Origin: Jaapia argillacea MUCL 33604
Lineage: Eukaryota > Basidiomycota > Agaricomycetes > Jaapiales > Jaapiaceae
Direction of reading: 5' to 3'
Assembly (NCBI GenBank): GCA_000697665.1
Contig: KL197709.1
Span: 2,355,599 to 2,419,598, forward strand
DNA: 64,000 bases
A model generated the notes under the pieces. The model worked only from the letters and a program-made list of their open reading frames with translations. It had not been told where the DNA came from and ran no database searches. Positions 58,196 to 64,000 of this stretch are shown piece by piece. How positions within the stretch are numbered: position 1 is the stretch's first letter; every line of letters starts with the position of its first letter. The position numbers and the translations under genes were made by a program.

Positions 58196-59197
58196 ATGCC
58201 ATCCCTTCGTCTTGGTTACATTGCCCCGGATTTCGAGGCAGAGACAACCCAAGGTCCGATCAAGTTTCATGAATGGATCGGCGACTCTTGGGTAGGGCTT
58301 ACGTTCTCAAATTGGCTACCACCCATCCTTATTTCGTTATTTTCCCATAGGCCGTCCTATTCTCTCACCCCGCAGACTTCACTCCTGTCTGTACCACCGA
58401 GCTTGGTGAAGTTGCTCGCCGTACGGAGGATTTTGCCAAAAGGAATGTGAAGGTCATCGGGCTTTCTGCCAACCCTCTTGCAGATCACGCAAAATGGGTG
58501 GAGGATATCAACGATTATGGGTGTAAATTTGGACCCACCAACGTCCAGTTCCCCATTGTAAGCCAATTTCCATCCCAAGTGAACAAGTGGGAATGACTCT
58601 TCTAGATCGCTGATCCCGAGAGGAAAATCTCAACCTTGTACGACATGTTGGATGCTTTGGACCCCACTAATGTCGATGCTAAGGGTATTCCGTTCACGGT
58701 ATGTCCTTCTACCTCATTTCCAACGTCATTGGACTTACCTCAGACTGTGATTCTCGTTCATAGGTCCGAACTGTTTTCGTGATTGATCCCAAAAAGATCA
58801 TCCGTCTCACTCTCTCATACCCTGCGTCCACCGGTCGTAACTTTGATGAGATCATTCGGTGAGTTCGGCGTCATTCTCATTCAATCAAGACTAATGGGAT
58901 TGTTTCAGTGTTGTTGACTGTGAGTTCCCCCACAAGTTTCAGGAATAGACTGGATGATAGCGGGAACTGTTGCAGCGCTCCAACTTGGTGATAAACACCG
59001 CATTACTACCCCTGTCAACTGGAAGAAGGGTGACGACGTTATCGTCCACCCCTCCGTCTCCAACGAGGAGGCTAAGACCTTGTTCCCTGAGTTCACTGTC
59101 CACAAGGCGAGGTCCATTCACAAGAGCTTCATCACCCATTGCTGACACATTTACTCTATAGCCTTACCTTCGTACGACTCCTTTGAAGGTGGAGTAA
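58196..59197 (+). CDS. PRX1: 1-Cys peroxiredoxin (Prx6 / Prx1 type)
   Basis: Thiol peroxidase that reduces peroxides with one catalytic cysteine. The start [20 protein letters not shown] is followed over an intron by [20 protein letters not shown] (peroxidatic Cys in FTPVCTTE), [38 protein letters not shown] and [20 protein letters not shown]. Then come [20 protein letters not shown] with [15 protein letters not shown], and [20 protein letters not shown]. The last intron uses a GC donor (AAG|GCGAGG, about 59106-59161). Only that junction yields [11 protein letters not shown], the conserved 'KPYLRxTPQP' ending. The nearby GT alternative gives a non-family tail. No mitochondrial presequence is seen, so a cytosolic site is likely. 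Confidence 0.92.
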
Positions 59198-59577
59198 GTA
59201 GGAGATGAAGACTGTGAACTGGTGTAAAGCGCCTTGTATCTTGTACTGTGTATCTTTATATGGAGAATGCAACGAATGTGTTTGGATCGCTCTAAATCAA
59301 AACTTACGAATGAAAGTAAAGGATGATTTCGTACGACGACATGAATCAATGAATCAACGAATCTGAGAGGCCGACAGGCGATTTCGCCATGGCCACGTGG
59401 TTGGTCGTTCAGCTCGTGTCATCGACGCGCGTCGCGTCACATCACCACCTACTTACTCTGTGCCTCAGCCTATCCTCATCTCTCTGTCAAACCAAACCCC
59501 TTTGCGACTTTGCCCTCATCTTCAAGATCAAACAGTTCAAACGACTATCTTGAAGTCCTTTGAGAATCTTCAGAACA
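59198..59577. other. Intergenic region
   Basis: 380 bases between the peroxiredoxin and proteasome genes. No clear match to the Rpn4-type proteasome element (GGTGGCAAA) was seen. A C/T- and A-rich leader precedes the ATG. Confidence 0.3.
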
Positions 59578-60565
59578 ATGGCAACCGACGGAGGTGCATA
59601 CAGGTGCGCTTTTGTCCCTTCAATTCACCGTACCGTGGCTGATATCTGTTTGTGTCAGTTACTCCTTGACTGTCTTCTCGCCTAGCGGGAAGTTGGTGCA
59701 GATCGAACATGCATTGGCCGCTGTATCTCAAGGTACAACAAGTTTGGGGATCAAAGGTATGCGTGCAGGTGCCATCTCCTCATCATTACTTATATCTACT
59801 GCAAACAGCCTCGAATGGAATTGTCATTGCCACTGAGAAGAAATCATCCTCAATCTTGATAGATGACTCTATGATCGACAAAGTCTCTGTCATTTGCCCC
59901 AATATCGGCATCGTGTACTCTGGGATGGGTCCGGATTTTCGAGTGTTAGTCGCCAAGGCTCGTAAGAGCGCCCAGGCGTACTGGAAGATGTATGGCGAGT
60001 ACCCTCCAACGAAAGTCCTCACGCAAGAGATTGCTACGGTGATGCAACAGGCGACTCAGTCAGGGTACTTCATTCCTTACAAGATTTTAAGCTAGATCTG
60101 ATCAAGAGCTTTCCTAGAGGTGTTCGACCCTACGGAGTCTCTTTACTGGTTGCTGGATGGGATGATAATCGAGGACCAAGCCTTTATCAGGTTGATCCTT
60201 CCGGCTCATACTGGGCATGGAAGGCAAGTGCCATAGGCAAGAACATGATAAATGCGAAGACGTTCCTTGAGAAACGGTTCGTCAACTCTTCCTTCGCCAG
60301 CGAAGGATTACTCATTCTGTTCATCGTTTATCCGTCCAGGTACAACGATGACATTAGCCTCGAAGACGCCATTCACACCGCCCTTCTCACGCTGAAGGAG
60401 GGTTTCGAGGGACAGATGACAGAGAAGACCATCGAGATTGGCGTCGTCACCGTTCCTTCTCCAGCTGAGATCGACGCGGAGAAAACGGCGGGGCCCAATG
60501 TGCGGCCGAAACCCACTTTTAGGAAACTGTCGGAGGAGGAAGTACGGGATTACCTGGCGTTATAG
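59578..60565 (+). CDS. PRE8: 20S proteasome subunit alpha 2
   Basis: Outer-ring subunit of the 20S proteasome. A tiny first exon MATDGGAY is spliced to [20 protein letters not shown] with [13 protein letters not shown], the alpha-type N-terminal gate and helix. Then comes [60 protein letters not shown] and [11 protein letters not shown]. An intron leads to [40 protein letters not shown] and [13 protein letters not shown]. The last exon is [20 protein letters not shown] with [17 protein letters not shown] and a longer C-terminal tail ending [12 protein letters not shown]. The usual QIEYAL reads QIEHAL here. Identity is certain. Confidence 0.96.
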
Positions 60566-61555
60566 AATGACCTTGTACTTGTTTCCTTCGACTTGCGCAA
60601 GTGTTGCCATGTCTTGAGAGACTTCGCAGGTGTTGACATTTCCAAATGTATTTCAGGCCAGCATCACTTGCCCATTGACATTTGACTACCCATTGCGTAC
60701 ACACCGCCACCGTCGGCATCGGCGTGTCTGCTATTCACTCCTCCCTGAGAAACGTTCCTGTGGAATCATTCCCTTCATCCTCGATCACTCCGATGCCTGA
60801 ATTCCTAAAATCTTCCTGAATCTTTCCAAATCATTCGCGGGAACAGTCCATCACAAGGGGCACGGAAATTCCCAGCCAACACCTCGAAGAAGCGCAGATA
60901 ATTATTGAGTACCATTGCGATGGGCATCAATAATGCTCAGGTTCTTGCGTCAATAAACGGCTGATGCAAGATCGCCCTCGTGTACTGTTATGATATTGTC
61001 TGAAAGGGACAAAGAACAGAGAACCCTTTTCTCCACCTGAGGGGTATTCGAATATTCCCAGCTATTCGACCTGTAAGAAGACGCTCAACGTCCATCAAAA
61101 GTCTCAAATCAGTGTACGTAGCACTGGCAATTTCATGTTGCTTCTTGCGTCCAAGTGGCGATGACTTCATGAACGTTCTCAGAGACACTTCACGTAACGC
61201 CTCCAGCCCGTAGCGTCACTTTTTGGGGTGTCCTTGTTGGTCCTTATATTATTTTCTCGAAAGCTTGCCACTGATTTCGTCGCTGTGTAGGTGCCATTAT
61301 CAAAGGATATCACACACACCGAGCCAATCAGCTCGAGGAGGAGCCTTCAAGAGAAGGCCTCGACACTCGATCCCACGAACCCTAACAAATCAGCCTCGTG
61401 GAAGGTGAAGGGTAACATTGCCTTGTTACCACCATATCCTCCTGGTGTCCTCCTTCGATCCTCACCAAACTTCCCTCGGGCTTCTTCCATTTCCATGGCA
61501 TGTTGATCTTCCGCCTTGTCTTTCCTAGGGAGCTTGTTCTGAGTCATTTCGGCAG
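60566..61555. other. Intergenic region with possible 5' exons of the Zn2Cys6 gene
   Basis: About 990 bases. The first 700 hold no gene I can support; an A/T-centred palindrome (GGGTATTCGAATATTCCC near 61042-61060) is the only structure. From about 61291 a plus-strand frame (KASTLDPTNPNKSASWK then GTGAAG) could be an upstream exon of the zinc-cluster gene, while a minus-strand frame of 107 codons overlaps it. I could not decide between them. Confidence 0.3.
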
Positions 61556-62463
61556 AGTCAACAGTGGTTACCTGGAGATGTGGTTTTTGCGACGGAGGAT
61601 TCAGCTGCAGTCGCTCCGAATCGTGGTTAGTTCCAGTGTGCGCCTTTTCATGTTCTAATTGCATGTCCACGCGTTATCAGGCATCCACTCTCAGCTACCG
61701 CATCCCGGTACGACTGTCACCATTCCACCCCTTCGGAGGAAGAAAGCCTCGATTGCTTGCACTGAATGTCGACGTCGCCAGGTCAAGGTAGCTATGATTT
61801 ACGGTTTATAAAGGTCGAAGCTAATCTATCGGCAAGTGTGAGCATCCCGCTCCCGGTACACCTTGCGCCCGTTGCAAGAAGCGAGGCATGAAGTGCAAAT
61901 ATGTTAGCAATATCAATCGGTTTTCACCACCAGACCCAAGTCCGCCTCGTGTTGAGGAATTCCCGCGTCATGGGGAGCCTCGTGTCCAGGACACGGTTCC
62001 TGTCGTCGTGCACGATGCATATGTTGCGCGACCTCAACCAACCAACCAGAGTGGGACATCTGACTGGCATGGCGCAGCGAGGTTCGATGGTGACAATAAT
62101 GTCTTGCCACCCAGTCCGATTCCTTCTCCTGATCAAAGAAGCCCTAGCCAGTGGAACCCATCGGCCCCGTACCCCCCGTTTCCTTTGGCGACCGGGCAAG
62201 TGTATAGCCCATGGTATTCTTCCTCTCCACGCAATGGAACCGGCTTTTTGTCGGTTGGGACTATGTCTACGGTGCCGGGAATGAACACGATTGAAGGTGT
62301 CCCCGGCGGTTTCCCACTAGGTCACGCTAGGTGAGTGAACTTTTTCGTGGAACCTAGAGATGGTGGATAATCCGTTTTTTACAGCCCCTTCGCTGACAAT
62401 GAGCAGTCCGCACGATGGGCTGCTCCACCCCCAGGTCAAACATTTATTACTCCTGGTGTTTAG
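61556..62463 (+). CDS. Small Zn2Cys6 binuclear-cluster protein (5' end unresolved)
   Basis: Fungal zinc-cluster DNA-binding protein. The readable part begins SQQWLPGDVVFATEDSAAVA and is joined over an intron to HPGTTVTIPPLRRKKASIAC. The cluster is ACTECRRRQVK, then after an intron CEHPAPGTPCARCKKRGMKC: six cysteines in the order C-x2-C-x6-C-x8-C-x2-C-x6-C. After KYV comes a Pro/Ser-rich, probably disordered tail (PPSPIPSPDQRSPSQWNPSA; YPPFPLATGQVYSPWYSSSP). The last exon is PFADNEQSARWAAPPPGQTF with ITPGV. No fungal-specific transcription-factor domain follows. The start Met was not found within the feature and must lie in an upstream exon. Confidence 0.75.
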
Positions 62464-64000
62464 CCCTCCCTGGTAGTCGTCTGCCTTCACACTGGAATTC
62501 TGTCTTCACACTCGTTTCTCTCCCCCTTCCCGTGCATTTCAGTGGCACCGCTCTCCAAGTGGTGCCACTGCCTTGCAGCGGTGAGCACCAATGTACTTCT
62601 ATGATTGATTGTTCGGTTCCTCACTATGCAACTACATGTCATCTTCGAATGCATCCGCCATTGACCATCGGCCTCAGATGTTGCCGTGACAAATCTGCGT
62701 TTGAGCGGCTCTAAGCATTCCCCAAAAGACCGACATCCACGGGAGGACGCCAAATAGCACGACCCCACCATCCGGTAATATTGGGATAGGGTCACTATTG
62801 CTAGCCCGCTCCGAGAAACCGAAAGAATAGGACCCTCAGGGCACCAGATGAGAAACGAGAATGGTAAGTTCACTCGCAACCATTACCTGAGACTAGGCTG
62901 GGCCACGAAAATCTCCAAGTCTGCAATGATGTCGAATACGGATCCTCGTTTTCTGCGGACGTTAGGCTCCACAATCCTAAATCATGAGCGCTGGTCGGAT
63001 CGTGGAAGAAAGAACGTCTCATACTCCAATTGGCGAAGAAATTCCACGGGCATCGGTGGGCACGTCGAGAGTCAGGGAATTGCAGCACCAGGGACACGAG
63101 TAGCCCTAGTGTGACCACGGCGACAACTGATAAGGAAGAGTGCAGATCCGCAGTGACTACCGCCGGTCGAGGTGCGTTTTCCACGCTTGTCCAGTTGTAT
63201 ACACACCAGCTGGTCGAACATGGGTAGATCCAAAAATCTCTTATTCGCGGCCAACCTTGTCATCGATCACAAGGAGGGTCGGTGCCATTCACCGTTGCGA
63301 CATCCTGATGAACTATCGGACTGCACCGTGATGAAGTCCTTGTCGACTTTCACCAATAGATGGTCCCATGGTCATGGCAATGACACGGCCTCATCGTTGA
63401 AGAAACGGGAGGAACTTGTGAAAAGTTCTGGGGTGGACAAGAAGAGCTAGGCGACAAATAACGACAAACCTTCCATCTTCACGACATCCCATCGCATTAT
63501 CAGAGTTTCTCAACAGATATGATCTGAATCCGGGGACGCAAGGCTAACGACATCACTCACCTCATTTCCCAACCACAAGCTACGATCTTGCAACCATCGC
63601 TCTTCTCGCAGGAAACAATGTCATGGTCATTTGCTCTGGCCGCCACTATATACAGAACAAAGGTCCGCAGGATCAAGATCTGCGAACAATCCCGACAGTT
63701 TTCTCTTCCCAAGGATAGTTGGAAGAGTGTGTGGACATGAATACAATGCACTGAGTTCGAAAGGGGCGCCAGATTTGGAAATTCTCGAGTCCTTCTGCGA
63801 AGCACCGTTGTTGATGGAGTTTCGAAAGCCCGCGGATTTTTCTAAAATCCAACATCCATCCGTCACAGTGAAATTTCAACCGTCGTCGATTCGCACTGAA
63901 TCTCCTCACCGCATACCGCGTCTTTTCACCCGCTACCTCCTGCAGTCTCGTATTTCGTTGGTTATTTTGCACCCTCCGCGGAAGCGACGCGCGTCGCCAT
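62464..64000. other. Terminal region without a supportable gene
   Basis: About 1.5 kb. Frames of 60-130 codons occur on both strands (for example 62848-63114 and 63172-63450 plus; 62487-62879 and 63673-63972 minus), but none shows a domain, consistent splice pattern or family motif. A gene whose main part lies beyond the window edge cannot be excluded. Confidence 0.3.

Noticed and set aside
61021-61080. A tRNA T-arm look-alike (GGGTATTCGAATATTCCC)
   Set aside because: There is no acceptor stem, anticodon arm or D-arm at the right distances; it is only a short palindrome.
61347-61670. A 107-codon minus-strand frame with charged stretches (KDKAEDQHAMEMEEARGKFG)
   Set aside because: No family match, no plausible partner exons, and it overlaps probable upstream exons of the plus-strand zinc-cluster gene.

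Overview
The window is nuclear DNA of a filamentous basidiomycete, most likely an Agaricomycete. Genes are dense on both strands and are cut by many introns of about 50-60 bases with GT..AG ends. Intergenic spaces are usually 50-600 bases. The protein families are typical of Agaricomycotina: an F-box protein with downstream Cys pairs, small Ser/His-rich orphans, tandem Dal5-type permeases, and a Zn2Cys6 factor. I saw no transposon, rRNA, tRNA, CRISPR or bacterial operon structure. Gene models below were spliced by eye; starts and a few junctions are uncertain where stated.

Layout. 0-8.5 kb: 3' end of an acyl-CoA dehydrogenase, a small mitochondrial-looking orphan, a SIRT5-type sirtuin, ATP-synthase assembly factor FMC1, an RRM protein, and a long eIF4A-like protein whose ATPase/helicase motifs are almost all lost. 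8.7-17.2 kb: Elongator subunit ELP2, AcpS-type phosphopantetheinyl transferase, IBA57, PET191/COA5, GPN3 and PYM, mostly as divergent pairs with short shared promoters. 17.4-24.9 kb: F-box protein, MCUR1/FMP32-type (DUF1640) protein, polytopic membrane protein, cupin_5 protein. 24.9-26.9 kb: a gene-poor island with signs of old diverged repeats. 26.9-30.6 kb: two basidiomycete orphans. 30.7-36.5 kb: two tandem Dal5-type MFS permeases. 37-42 kb: acetoacetyl-CoA thiolase, ATG10, ribosomal protein eS1, adenine phosphoribosyltransferase. 42-52 kb: EDEM-type GH47 mannosidase with a PA domain, ZNRD2-like double zinc-ribbon protein, a two-RRM SR protein, LOA1-type acyltransferase, TVP38. 52.6-64 kb: syntaxin 18/UFE1, an F-box/LRR protein, SSU72, 1-Cys peroxiredoxin, proteasome alpha-2, a small Zn2Cys6 protein, then 1.5 kb without a gene I can call.

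The content is mainly housekeeping. Mitochondrial biogenesis is well represented (FMC1, AcpS/PPT2, IBA57, PET191, DUF1640, thiolase), as is the ER/Golgi system (EDEM, LOA1, TVP38, syntaxin 18). The most unusual object is the pseudo-helicase at 5366-8539. It keeps the eIF4A scaffold from the Q motif to the C-terminal tail, but the nucleotide-binding and arginine-finger motifs are replaced, and it carries an N-terminal extension of about 480 residues.
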